From NCBI GenBank assembly GCA_002803225.1, contig NXFV01001251.1:1-64000 (forward strand): 64,000 nt of DNA, in the 5' to 3' direction. Positions 1-11,639 of the stretch are shown here, piece after piece. Made by a program: the position numbers and the translations under genes. A model generated the notes under the pieces. The model had not been told where the DNA came from. It saw only the letters and a list, made by a program, of their open reading frames with translations, and searched no databases. Each line of letters starts with the position of its first letter. Position 1 is the stretch's first letter. Source of the DNA: Gamarada debralockiae. Lineage: Eukaryota; Ascomycota; Leotiomycetes; Helotiales; Hyphodiscaceae.

Positions 1-1003
1 GGAAAATACGGGTGCGAATTGTCAACCCCTGGTGACTGCACTCACTCATACAAAATTGACCATCTGCAGTATTCTCCACTTCTTTTCTCTCTCACACCTG
101 CATATTTATCATCCTCTTCCATCACTCATATCATACATCCTGCAAGTCCTTAAAAATATTAAACATAAGACAAACAGCTCTGCGCTGTCCACCCACGGCG
201 CCGCTCCACCATTTACTTTTTACGTGACTTTCTCGGCACGAACATCGAAGATCGAAAATCTTAATAGTCCGAGATAAGACAAAGAAACTGGGGAGAGGCT
301 TGGAGAACATTATGCATTGATTACATTCCGAACCCATCCTGCTTTGATGTGGAAGAAGGAAGTATGGCTGGTGAGGAGATGGGGGTTTCATGCATTTATA
401 GCTCGAACGATTTTGTTCTCATTCGAAGATGCGACAGAAGAAATATCGAGTAAAGAATGAAGGTGTCTACTAATGAGGACTTGACATTGACAGCCATTTG
501 GCAGAGCCTATTAGCCTATTCGGCGACTCAATTATCGCTGCGAGACGAGGAGAGGATGAACGTCGTTCCCCAAGAAGTGCAGTCATCAACGGCCTGAAAA
601 TTCCTTTCCATCTTTCCAGGTCCGACTCTACCATTCGAAAGAGTAATTGAGGTCTGATAGATGGATTAGACAGGTTAATTGGAGGTTCCAACACAGGGAA
701 ATAAGATAGTTGAGAAATCAACGGACATTGAATCCTGTATGCATAGTCTACACTCAGCGATCCTCATGCTCTTCGTCGTTGCCAACCGGGGGAGCGCTGA
801 TGAACCCAACGCCTACAGCAACCGTTCCCACGGCAGCATTTCTCAATTGATCGATCCCTCTTCCTTGCTCTCTCCTGTCACAAAACAAAAAGTCAAACAT
901 TCATCTCGAGATCTGGAATTCAAGAACAATTTTCCGATTCTATAGAAAGCTACTAATTACATTTCATCATCAAAAGCAAACGCAAACCATCCAAAACTCC
1001 CAT
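1..1003. other. Intergenic, no gene recognised
   Basis: No convincing coding frame. The right part (about 700-1003) lies just downstream of the eIF3a stop codon and probably holds its 3' UTR and polyadenylation region. The short open frames here overlap on both strands and show no domain-like composition. Confidence 0.5.
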
Positions 1004-4000
1004 TCAGGACTTGTTGCGGAGATGAGGAGGTACAAACTTGCCGGCAGCGCCGGACGGCTTGAGAGAATCTCCCGCTGGGGCAGGAGTAGGTGTTGGTGCT
1101 GGCGACTCCTCTCCTCTCCCAGACCGTCCACGCGACAGCGGGACACCGCCTGAGGGGGCACCACCTCCTGCTGCCTTTGCAGCCTCTCGGTCTCTCCAGC
1201 TGGGCTTTCCACCCGCAAGGGCAATGCGAGGTGGGCCTGCAGGTCGATCGTTCGAGTCGGTGCGGTCCATGGTTGGGGCGCGCGAGGGTCCAGCGGCAGG
1301 TGACTCGTTGCGCGGGGCAGAGGGAACATCCTTTCCTTCGGCACGGAGACGCTCCTTCTCTCTCCATCCCATCTTTGCTCCTGCGAGTGGCAACGGTGGT
1401 CGGCGATCTGATGAGTCGCTGCGATCTGGTGGTGGTGCTCTGCTTGGTCCTGCTGCCTTGGCCTCTGCTCTGCGCTTGGCAGCCTCTTCGGCTCTGCGTT
1501 CTTGAAGTGCAGCCATCTCTAATGCCTCCTGCCTTTCCTTCTCCCTAATTGCCTTGAGTTCTTGGAACTCTTGGCGCTTCTTCTCGTCCCTAGCCGCCTT
1601 CTCCTCCGCCTCCTTAGCCGCACGCTCTTCTTCCTCTCGCAATATTCTCTCCTGTTCCTCACGCTCACGCTTCTCACGAATCTTGCGTTCTCTAAACTCC
1701 TTTCTCCGTTGTGCAATCTGCTTCTCAAGCTCCTTCTCGGCATCACGACGACGCTTCTCGAACTCATCATGTCTGCGTTCAACAACTGACTGTCGGAAAG
1801 ATTCGTAGAAAGGTACCAATCGAGCCAATCTATGCTTCAGTTCGACATTTTCCTTGTGCTTGGCCTCGGCATCCTTCAAAGTCTGTGCCTTGGTCTTCTC
1901 GTAAGCGGCCAAGTCACGCTCGCGCTGTAACTCAAAGTCTTGAGGCAACTTCTTGGCTTCCTCCTGTCTGAATGCTCGTTCGAGGTGATCAATACGCTTG
2001 CCAGTGATTCTCAATTTTTCGTTGATTTCGTTCTTCTCCCGCTCCAATTGAGAAAGCTTCATCGCACGAAGATCACTGGTATCGAGGCTGTCCAAATCGA
2101 CATTCTTGTCAAGCTTGAGCTCTGCCGCGGCCTTCTTCACCTCGTCCTGGCGAACTTTGGCGAGCTCAGCCTCTCGTCGTTTCTTTTCACGCTCTTCTTG
2201 CTCTTGCGCGAGACGCTTAATTTCGGCTTCCTCGAGTTTTGCAGCTTGCAGGCGCCTCTGTGCAGCAATTTCCTTCTCCTTTCGTGCTTGGATTTCAGAT
2301 GCCTCTTCCTTCCGCTTGTGAATGATCTCCTTTCGCGCCAATGTGTCTCGGTGTTCTTGATCTGCCCCAGCTTTTGCTCTAGCATACGCTGCTTCCCGAG
2401 CTTTGATTCTGGCCTCGTTGAAAGTAGGGTCGACATATTGACAGGTGATGTAAAGAGACTTGGCTAATCGGGTCAATTGAGTGCGGACGATTTCGGAGGG
2501 AGTATTCTGGAGTCTCTGAACTGATGATGTCTCGCTTTCAGCAGAACCAGCACCCGAGCCAGCGTGGATGGCCTTGGTTGAAGAGAAGACATCTGTGTCA
2601 AAGCTCAGAACGCCGGTAGCATGATCCATTCGGATAGCAAGATCGCCCTTCTTGTTGCCATTCATGATGAACTTCTCGATGGTGTCTCTTGTGACTTGGA
2701 ATGGCTCGGGGAACTTCGCCAGGTTCTCAACAAATTCGAGATCGACAGTCTCGTAGACTTGTGAAAGTTGTTGGAAGAGTCTGGTTAAGATGACTTGCTG
2801 CAGAGGAAGGACATATTTCTCCATCTCGACGTCGGCACCAATCTTAGTCAGGATAGGAGAAATCTTTTGGCAAATAGAAAGGGGATGGAAGTCGACTTCG
2901 AGGATATTGTAAAGTTCACGGATCTCTGGGCGAGCACGCTTCAGAAGACCCTTGCTCATGGCATCCTTGAAAAGGACGGCACGAGTGGGTGCCTGGGCCA
3001 TGCCAAGGAGGTGGGTGAGGCGGGAGTTCTTGTTCTTCTTGGCCTCATCAATGTCAACCAAGGCACCGCGGGATCTTGAGGTGCTGATGACGGGAATGGC
3101 GAGGGCTGAGAGTAAAACAAACGAAGCCGCCTTGGAGAGATCAGCCTCGGAGGTAGCTGGGTTGTCGGCCTTCTTGCTTTGACCAGATGCAACGATGGAT
3201 GCGGACTGGCGAAGAAGGTTGTAATATCGCGACCAAGCAGCGGCGTGGAAAAGGTAGTTCTCTCCAACCAAGAAGATTCGGGTCAACTTCTCGTAGTAGT
3301 TGGCCATCATGATGTTCTTCGGCGGTCGCTTGCTGAGGTTGAGCAAGGTGTGGATATCTTCAACACTTCTGAAAGCCTCCTGCCACAGCTCAAGTTCAAC
3401 GGCGACGTTCAATTGCTGGAAACGAGTCTCGAGATGGCGCTGAAGAGTATCGGGATCATTGAGGTTGATAGCGTGCATCTGAGCAGAGTATTTGGCAGCA
3501 GTCTGGACATGATTTCGCAGCAGCTCGCAGAGTCTGCGGAATTCGGTCTTTCGCGTGTATTTCTGACAGAACTCAAAAGCCTGCATGGCCGTGCTCTGAT
3601 ACATAATCTCCAATCTCGCATTGTTTCGCAGGATATCAAGAACGGTTCGGTAAGTCTCCCAGAGGAACTTCAGCCATGGTGTTACGATAGCACGGTCTGT
3701 TCGGTCTCGGGATTGTTCGCCTGATACGGTGGAGAGGAGGATGGATTCTGGGGTTTCGCTGGCTTCGAGATCGTCGACACTGGCGGTTGCTGCAGTAGTC
3801 TCGAGAGACGACTGAACCTCATCGGCTTTTGCTTGTGCGGTCTTCACCTTCTCCTCGGCCAACTCGATGAACTTCTTGAGAACCAACTGTAAAGATGAGT
3901 TAGTATTGATTCGCGACTGAACAGACAGAGGTCTGTGATTTGTAGTACTCGTACCTCGATTGTGCCAACATTCGTGTTTTGACTGATATTCTTGTACTGG

Positions 4001-4221
4001 TACAAGGCATCCTTCGCCAATTTGCCCTTCTTCTGCTCAACAGATTGTTCGACTAACAGGAGCATAACAGGCTCCAGCGATGTGATGGGCACATTTCGGG
4101 ATCTCTTCGATGTAATGTGCTCGTGAAGTAAAACTAGAGCAGCCTGCTGCTGCCCCACGCCCATGAGCTCATGAGCGCGCTTCAGAACGTTTTCGGGCTT
4201 CTGATGGGGTGGGGGTGGCAT
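1004..4221 (-). CDS. tif32: Eukaryotic translation initiation factor 3 subunit A (eIF3a)
   Basis: Two exons, complement(join(1004..3886,3955..4221)), 1049 residues. Exon 1 encodes the start [19 protein letters not shown], and the 68-bp intron (GTACGA...TTTACAG) joins in phase 0 to [15 protein letters not shown]. eIF3a is the largest scaffold subunit of the eIF3 complex, which binds the 40S ribosome and recruits the initiator complex in the cytoplasm. The N-terminal half is the helical PCI-containing region. Roughly residues 560-860 form a long, highly charged coiled coil rich in Arg/Glu/Lys. The C-terminal tail has repeated G-W/S-R-E/D-(K/R)-E elements and ends HLRNKS, all typical of fungal eIF3a. 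The length matches the family. The upstream region is a short promoter before the window's next gene relic. Confidence 0.96.
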
Positions 4222-5039
4222 TTCGTGATCGGTGTTGTTGTTGGAGTTCTTGGGTGTAGACGCTTTGTGAGAAGAATATTAGCATGGCTTTGTGGGATAT
4301 CATTAGCCCCCGCCCTGACTCATCTCATCACGTGCTATTAGCGAGCAGTCACCAGTTTCGCAATGCTAGAGTAGTTTTATCATTCTACTGTATTTCATTG
4401 CTAACTCGAAATCTAGCTATCGTTGGAACGAAGATGGCCGAAGGTTCTTCCATCTTCCATATGCACTCGTCCACCATTGTAATGTCATGAAAGCCCCGAA
4501 AAGCTTCCTCTCATCGAACTATCATAGTAAGTCTAAAAGTACAAAGTCCCTGAAGATACCATTTCGAGAATGACGTGGGAAACCAAGCAGGCACAGTCAC
4601 GCATCTCTATTATGTATCGTACGGAAAAGAAATTCAAGTAGAAAATCCAGGTGAAGATTCCCCTGCATGCGGGAAAACCACTGGAATCGCTGCTGTGAGG
4701 TGCAAGCTGTCGTTCACATTCCGTGCTCGTGCTTCCTCGCCATTCTGGGGTCGGGCGATCTGTCATACGTGGGCGCTTGATCTGGATGGGAATTGCATCG
4801 GAATCTCCGAGAGCCATAGTAGGTGCGCTGTTGCTTCTCTGCCTCGTACGACTTCACGACTCTGAAGGCAACAGCTTAGTATATTTGGCGACGAACATTT
4901 GGAATTTCCATGGAACTTACGGCAGGAGGTCCGCTTGGAGGGCTAGGAAGCTTTCGAGGATTGCTGACGCCTTTAGCAAGTCTTACGGAGAAAAGCAGAT
5001 CAGTATTTCGATATGACAATGGTTGACGGTGCCTTGCGA
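4222..5039. other. Promoter of eIF3a and 3' flank of a broken gene
   Basis: The first 60-100 bases upstream of the eIF3a ATG presumably contain its 5' UTR and core promoter. The rest (about 4500-5039) shows overlapping short frames on both strands and no recognisable domain. It may include untranslated or decayed 3' parts of the minus-strand gene that ends near 5040. Confidence 0.4.
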
Positions 5040-7200
5040 TCATCCTCTGCAATCATATCGAATTTGACAAAGTCCAACCATCTGGCATATCCACAAATGC
5101 GAAACAACCCATCTCGAACTATCCATGTGTTCACGAAATTCATTCCAGGGGATGTTCATGGTTTTACTGATGAGATCTCCGTGAGCTTTTACTTCTGGTT
5201 CATTCCACTTCATCCCAGTCTTCTCCAGCCGTTCGATGAAAGTTTCCAGTTCCTTGCCAGTCAGGCTGTCCGCAATTCCCTTATTGTTGGCTGCGGATTT
5301 CGTGCTAATGCTAATGCGGGTTGGAGATTGAGTTTGTTGGTGACTATCATTAGCTCAGGGAATTGCCGCTGGACTTCCCGTGCGATCTGATCGATCGCGT
5401 CCCACGAAACACCATAGCTAAGAAGCTCCTTCATGGTCTTGAACAATGCCTCTGCAATTGTCTCCTTTCTGGTCTCCATAGTGGTAAGCTCGGTGGCTTT
5501 ACCGGAGGCTTTACCGGAGGCTTTACCGGAGGCTTTAATTAAGTCTTGCAATTTCGTGACCCATACTTCCTTAGCTGTGTTGTATTCTGTGATGTTCTTG
5601 TGGTTGTCCTGTATAACATCGATCTTGGCTTGTTGCAGATGAGCAGCCAGAGTTCTCCGGAGCCCTTCAAGGAGGAGTCGGTTCTCCGTTCCATCATGGG
5701 AATACCGAGCATAAAACTGGATTTGGGACTTGTTGGCCATCTGTCCGTTCTGGTTGACCTTAATGAACTTGAGAGGACCTGTAATACCGCCCACTTGGAC
5801 GGCTTTGTCGATGGGTAATCCATCAACAACAGGAAGCTCTTCCCCGTTGGCGCGGATAAAGATAACATGACCGGCACGAGAAATATTTCCTTGGTTCTTC
5901 GACATTCTAACACCAGCGTCAGCCAGCAGAACACCTATGGCCTCTTGTACCAAAAGGGTTAGAATGTCTTTCAGCTTGGGCTCGATAGGGTTTTCCCTCC
6001 GGAAAGCCCATCCAAGTCTCTTGAGGGTAGTCAGAATGTAGCGATCCGAGAGCTCTCCGGTCTTCAAGATATGAGCCTTGACAGCTTGTGGGTGGTTGTC
6101 GTTGATGGAAATTCCATTGGGAAGGTCGGTTTTGAGGTGCTCCGCCTTTCGCTGTTTTGAAATTGCAGCTTTTGCTTAAAGTCTTTCAGGCGCTCCTTGT
6201 CTCCTACAGCTTCCTCAGCAGTCATGGACCTAAGACTCAATCTGCTGCCATCTTCATCGCCATTCTCATCCTCACCATCCAAATCCACTAGCTCACGGGC
6301 GCATAGTTGCTTCCCACGAAGGATGTTCCGACAGACTGGCCGGCCTTCGTCGTCGATCAAGTAGTCCGTTAAAGAGTCTGGATTTTGCTGGAACGCATAA
6401 GCGGGGGCAAACCCAGCAACGAAAGGCCGATTAGCTTGCTGGCTTGATGATGTGATGTACATCGTGAAATCCTCTAGGGTATAGGATTTGTCATAGGGCT
6501 TGTCGTCAAAGTTGCCAAGTGCAATGGGAAAACCGTGGTAATTTCCAGGATCGACTCCAAACCATCGCTTGAAATTCGCAACGAACTCCGCCCTCTCTCC
6601 TTTAGTCCATGCCTCAAGCACTCCCTGCTTGTCATCGAGTATACTCTCACATCGGTTGTGTATGAGCGGAAAGTGCAAAGACCATGCTGGTAGATGACGC
6701 GACCTCTCTCATTTCTGGCAATGACTTTGAAGTGGTAGGTTTCTCCACTGGTTTTCTCATCGTGAATATCAACGAATTTGGACCATTTAGGCTCATTCGC
6801 AGTTCCGACGTTGATTTCGATCCGTGTGGACAGAAGTTTTGTAAATGGTCGGAATACCTATTCGTTGGAGCCTGGAAATCTCAGTGGTTGTTCCGAAGCG
6901 TCGAACAGTTGAATATGAGAGACTTTATGGAAATGAGCTTCGAATCTTTGATGCTCGAAGGCACTCTCGACGATTTTCTCGTATCATGAATTAGCCAGGA
7001 CTATTGCCATCAGAAATTCCATTACTCACAGCCTTCTGAATCTCACTCGCTTGCTTCTCGGCCACCTTCTCCTCTTGTCTTTGCAGCCTGGGTGCCTAGG
7101 TGCTTTGGTGCTTTGGGCGCACGAGGCTTTCGAGGCTTCAGAACCCGAAGTCTCCGTCTCGTCGTTTTGAATCAACTGTGTTAAGATAGTGTTAGTATAT
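5040..7200 (-). pseudogene. Frame-broken gene of unknown function
   Basis: A run of coding-like segments on the minus strand switches frame several times. Segments, 5' to 3': about 7170-7040, ending QEEKVAEKQASEIQKA at a good GTGAGT donor; about 6970-6690, containing KWSKFVDIHDEKTSGETYHF but interrupted by an in-frame TAG; 6678-6140; 6140-5300; and 5310-5040, containing LTGKELETFIERLEKTGMKW. Some switches could be unrecognised introns; for example, an AACAG acceptor near 6148 fits a phase-0 junction. At least two others, near 6680 and 5300, have no plausible intron. I do not recognise the family. The best-preserved part is a helical, charged protein with a short Ser-Gly-Lys-Ala repeat. Upstream, 7230-7700 carries clear branch and acceptor signals and a CA-rich leader, so the locus was once transcribed from the minus strand. 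Confidence 0.5.
5495..5537. repeat. 12-bp minisatellite, 3.6 copies
   Basis: The unit GGCTTTACCGGA is repeated perfectly at 5495-5506, 5507-5518 and 5519-5530, with a partial copy to 5537. On the minus strand it encodes Ser-Gly-Lys-Ala repeats inside the frame-broken gene. Its 12-bp length preserves frame. Confidence 0.9.
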
Positions 7201-8210
7201 TCGGGAAATACCATGGGAAACACAGGTGCTGTGCTGCGGGAGGAACAGGAAATTATTCACCTTTGCTCTAAAACAAAGGAGTCAATCTGTTGAAATAACA
7301 TTGATTAGCATGTATTCCAAATAGAGAAAATGCGTAGAAGGAAGAAGTACCAGGGGTTATCCCGTAAGGGAGTAGTGTTGTGGGTGGGGAGAGAAAGGTT
7401 GATGTGAGAGGCTAGGTAAAATGAAGTGATGCTGTACGAAAACAAGGCAAAGACGAAGAATGCGAGCTTGTATTTCAATGGTATTGAGGGTAGTTTGTTG
7501 TTTTAAATAAGAAGAGGTGGACTTGCTTAACAAATATTGCGTTGAGAAGCTCGTTTTGTTGTGCTGTGTTGGTGTTTGTTGATGTTGAGAAGTGGTTGAA
7601 AGTTGGCTGCTTAGGCGAAAAGGGAGGAAGTTTTGCGAAACAAAATGTTCTGTAAATGGTGAAGTACTTCGAAAGTACGGGTTTCTCGACGGCATTACCT
7701 CTTGGTGGTATATATTCAAGCTCGATCTTTTCAATTTTGATTCAAATCCATGATTAGGGAATACAAACCACCGGCTTCACTCATGGCCACTCATTATTCT
7801 CGCTAATACGACCATGAATACCACGTTCAAAATCTGCTTTTCATGTGTTACTTTACCCAATTCAAATATAAAATACAGGATTATAGCGGTGACAAGAATA
7901 TAGCTCCTGTTCCACCATTTCGTGGGAGTTCATTGTCCTAGCCTGGAATCAACCCCTTTTCGACTTTCGCTTACAGGGGATTCTTTAAGTGTTTCTCGGG
8001 ATAATAAGGTAGTTTTGATCAAGTATAGAGTATTTTAAGGAATGCATTTCGTTGCAAAAACATGGATTTACCTTCACAATACTGGGGCGAGCCGCGACGG
8101 AAGAATTGAATGCCTTCCTCTCCTGGGTTGCAAAATGCCAAGACTTTACAAAACAAGGGGATTCTCCAATTTCAAGCGTCACAACCTCAACCACCAACTT
8201 GAACAGATGA
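7201..8210. other. Leader/promoter region between two divergent relic genes
   Basis: On the minus strand, 7230-7350 contains two good intron ends: CATGCTAATC...TTTCAACAG, and ATACTAACACT...TTAACACAG just before 7185. The stretch 7360-7700 is CA-rich, like fungal 5' UTRs. These look like 5' exons or leader introns of the broken minus-strand gene. From about 7740 to 8210 I see only promoter-like sequence of the plus-strand zinc-finger relic. Confidence 0.35.
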
Positions 8211-10262
8211 ATGAGCTTGTATCAAGTGCACCTTGCGGAATCCGCAATAGATTTTTCTTACGAGAACGTCGCCGGCACGCAGTTTCCAAGCGAAGTCGAA
8301 ATAGACCACAGTCTTCTGCAACCCACGAGAGAGAGTTATATGGTTGACCCAACGGAATCCTTGTCATCAATAACCCAATATCCATCTTCCCCCGAGTCTT
8401 CAAGACGTGTATCCTCTGGTTTCCATGATCCTAGCCTGATAGATCCTATGCTTTTGAAGCTGGCAAGCTTGAGTCCCTCGGATCTTCGCCATGAGCAGGC
8501 TTCTCCAAAGGAATGTCCACAATTTCATTTGGAAAATCAGGCGACGGTATGGAAACTGCCTTGTTTATTCTGAAATATATCCACTGTTACCAAATCTCTG
8601 TTTGATATTATCCATGTGACCCTCTTACTATTACATTTGTTTATTTTATTGTATTTGAATGAGGTATTCCATGCTAATTAAAGTTGGACATGTTTACAGC
8701 AGCACGTCCGAAAATGAGATGATCCTACTCCACTCGATAACTATTTCCTAACAATTGAGAAATTTGTTATGCCGAGTGCCGCATACTTCTCAAAAGGCGG
8801 TGGCTTAATTGGCCTTGAAGCAGCACTGGCGGGAATACCACAAGATTGTCTATGGGTACGCAACCAGTTACCTAATTATAAGCACTGCGAAGGAAAGACT
8901 GTAGATTTCACAGGAGTACTATGTTTGAGAGAAAACAGAACCTTCGATTACGATAATCTACCACCTCAAAATGGAGCACCATTCACAAATGTTGTCCTCC
9001 AAGCACTCAAGTGTACACTGGCCAGATGCAACTTCTTATCGACGTCATAATGTTGAGTGTAGAATTCCGATTGACAAACCCATGAAAAGATATTCAAAAT
9101 ACTAACAGTGGCCTAGGAGTGCAGAAGAACGAAGGATGGTGAAAATTGCCACCCTATTTTACAACCCCAGCTGGCAACAGTTCGAGATTCTGATAGCCCA
9201 TGAATGTTTCAACATCCAATTTGACCGAGTAATTACATTCTCATATGTCTGGAAGGATGCAGATCAATTGGTTTTCGAGACGGAATTCCCTGACGCAAAC
9301 TCCTCCCTGGCGTTCCCTGGACTTTCATCCCCTGGCATATCGCAAGAATGCATACATTGGCCGGTATTTCCAATGCAATTCCCAAACACGCTCTGCCTCT
9401 AGGCTTCCTAGCAGATGGCTTTGGCCAGAGAAAGCTAGAGACGCTTATAGCCCCATTTCGAAGTGCATTAACGAGCATTGCCATCAGTCCAACAGGACGG
9501 TCGATTTCCCTGGACTCGACGAAGAATTGCATGATACCGTTAAACAGTCCACCTCAGGCTGCCCTGGGGTTTAATGCCGCCTTTCGGTAGCAGCTCTTGG
9601 GAAATCCGTCGGACGAACCAGTGGCTCTTAAGTGCCTCATGGATGTGGTGGTTTTGAGTACAGGAATTTGATCTCGCTCTACCATCAGCTTGCGATTTGC
9701 CCGAATAAATCCAAGGAAAATCCATCGGACTAACCAATAAGCCTCAAGTGTCCCTATGGATGTAACGATAACTTCGAGTACAGGAATTCAGCCTTGCTGA
9801 ATAGGCATCTCCGTGATGTTAGTCCGAACAGACCTCAGGAAAATCCGTCGGACGAACCCCGCGGCAAGCCTTAAGTGCCCCCATGGACGTAGTGATAAAG
9901 TGTTCAAGAGTAACTATACACTTTCAGCACATGTTCGATTGAATTGCCCGAATAAACCTAAGAAAAATCCGTCGGACAAACCCACGGTGAGCCTGAGGTG
10001 CCGTCGAGGATGTGGTGATAAGGTGTTCAAAAATGAACACACACTTACACAGCATCTTCGAAGGAATTGCAAGAACCGCCCTTTGGGAAACCCAATGGAA
10101 AGGCGATCCGAAATTTCGGAGTCTTCAAATGCCTCGGCTTCAGATTTTATGGTACACCAAAGGCCACGGAATCCGATGGTGTTTCAGGATACCCAGCGGA
10201 AAATCCACGCAAGAGAAAGAAGAGTGGGTTGGTTGTTACGAGTAAAGGCAACCAAGGCCTGA
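8211..10262 (+). pseudogene. Decayed C2H2/C2HC zinc-finger gene
   Basis: A plus-strand gene relic. The likely start is ATG 8211 (MSLYQVHLAESAIDFSYENV), followed by a Ser/Pro-rich acidic segment reminiscent of a transcription-factor N-terminus. A GTATGG donor sits near 8548 and a TTTACAG acceptor near 8697. A second coding-like block spans 8720-9050, a third 9136-9590, and then a tandem zinc-finger array spans 9603-10088. Fingers read as L-K-C-P-x-G-C..F..L..H...C-P-N-K, so zinc-ligand spacing is still visible. The reading is broken by a net 7-bp loss in finger 1, a TAA at 9731-9733 in finger 2 and a single extra C near 9858 in finger 3. Only fingers 3 and 4 remain in one open frame (9813-10262). 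No named family beyond zinc finger can be assigned. It could still make a truncated two-finger protein. Confidence 0.6.
9603..10088 (+). repeat. Four tandem zinc-finger-encoding repeats of about 123 bp
   Basis: Units start at an Asn-Pro-Ser-Asp linker (AATCCRTCGGAC) at 9603, 9719, 9842 and 9966, with a degenerate start at 10089. Unit lengths are 116, 123, 124 and 123 bp, so the first and third have lost the 41-codon phase. Each unit encodes one finger: C-P-x-G-C or a variant, an F-x5-L core, then H and C ligands and an N-K/R-P linker. Confidence 0.85.
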
Positions 10263-10770
10263 CCAGGCTTTGCTCACTGGAGCTCTGGAAATGATGCGGT
10301 GGCATGGAAAAAGCAGCGGTATTTCGGGGAGCGTTGCATTTATACATTGGGATTGAGTTCATCATCGAGCAAAGGATCTGTAGTAATTATTGGGGGCTAT
10401 TTTTTCGATGCGTTGTGGCACGGGATTGGTTCGCTTCAGCCGAGAAGGGAATTTGACGGAAGACTCACCTTTAGCCGTAGTGCCTAAAACATGAGGTGTC
10501 AAGAACTTCTACCGAATAGTCGGTCTCACCCGGACCTTCTCAAAGCCGCAGAGTGCCAGCCCATATTGACACTTCGACAGCACTGCACAAACGGCTCAAA
10601 AAGTGCTCCAGGGACCTGTCGTGAGGTTCTGAACTGCAATATACCTTGACGAAAGTCACAATCACAGTATGTTCAATAAATCCTCACGCGCACACCTCTG
10701 CAATTGCTGACAAGGGATTGCTGCAGTTCATCAGGAGTCGTGACCGCCCCGAACGATCACCTTCAACAAC
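10263..10770. other. Promoter region of G-gamma
   Basis: No gene is recognised. The short frames have no domain features. The region directly precedes the G-gamma start codon and should hold its promoter and 5' UTR. Confidence 0.4.
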
Positions 10771-11110
10771 ATGCCTTCCGGATACTCCTCCCGCGATGTT
10801 GGCGATCCATCACAAGTCAAGAAAAACAAGCAATCGATGGCGGATCTCAAGCTACGACGTCTCACCGAATTGAACAACCGTCTCAGGGAGGATTTGGAGC
10901 GCGAGCGGATTCCTGTTTCCCAAGCTGCCAAGAGGTATGTCACTTTTACATTTGATTGAGTACGAAACAGGTGGTAACGCGCGATATAGCATCATCTCGT
11001 ACACCAACAGTACAAAGGACTTCATGGTGCCATCAACCTGGGGCACGGTCGACAGGAAGGATGATCCGTATGCGCCTCAGCAGAGTGGAGGATGCTGCAC
11101 GGTTATGTAA
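10771..11110 (+). CDS. gpgA/STE18-type: Heterotrimeric G-protein gamma subunit
   Basis: Two exons, join(10771..10934,10990..11110), 94 residues. The 55-bp intron (GTATGT...GATATAG) splits a Ser codon in phase 2. The protein begins MPSGYSSRDVGDPSQVKKNK and continues through the amphipathic helix LKLRRLTELNNRLREDL. It ends G-G-C-C-T-V-M: the last four residues are a CaaX box (Cys-Thr-Val-Met) for prenylation, next to a second Cys likely to be palmitoylated. G-gamma dimerises with G-beta at the plasma membrane and signals in pheromone response, growth and development. The length and both termini match fungal G-gamma closely. The open frame without splicing ends prematurely at 62 residues, so the intron is required. 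Confidence 0.96.
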
Positions 11111-11639
11111 GGAGGCGGCGATGGCCGATACAAGCAGGGCGTTGTCTGGCGTAAAGGGCTTCTGCATTGATAACTCTCTCACCGATGCATACTGGCGGAT
11201 GGCTATTGTGTCATGATGAGTCTGCGGAGTGCTGAGGGAAGCACGTAATACTTCTGGTGCTTCGTTTGCAGTAGCTACTTTCACTTCTTTGTGCATAGGA
11301 TTACGAGTCAATGGACGAGAAAAAAGGGTCTTTCATATGTCTGTACGGAAATGAACTTTATTACAATCAACTGTAGTCCTATCAGATGCGTCCAGAATTG
11401 TGAAGAGCGCCTTGTGTGAGGCTCTTGAGTTTCTTGAGAAACGCGATCTAACTGGACCCAACCGAGCGGGTCAACGGCTGGCTTAGATAACAAACATAAG
11501 GACCGAACGAGAATATTTCTAAATTAGGGGCAAAGTCAGGAAGGGTACTCTTTTCTATCACAACATCAATTTCTCTATCTCAAATACAGCTACTAATTAT
11601 CCTGGGAAGCTAATCGCTCAAATCGAGATCAGCCAGGAA
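11111..11639. other. Intergenic between G-gamma and the Rdx-like gene
   Basis: Holds the G-gamma 3' end and the promoter of the next gene. No coding frame supported. Confidence 0.4.

Noticed and set aside
1038..1548. Several long plus-strand frames over the eIF3a C-terminus
   Set aside because: They are antisense to the low-complexity, Arg/Glu/Pro-rich eIF3a tail, which generates open frames on the other strand.
6684..6989. Plus-strand 101-codon open frame that reads plausibly
   Set aside because: It is antisense to the minus-strand blocks with KWSKFVDIHDEKTSGETYHF, and the minus strand carries splice signals; treated as a shadow.
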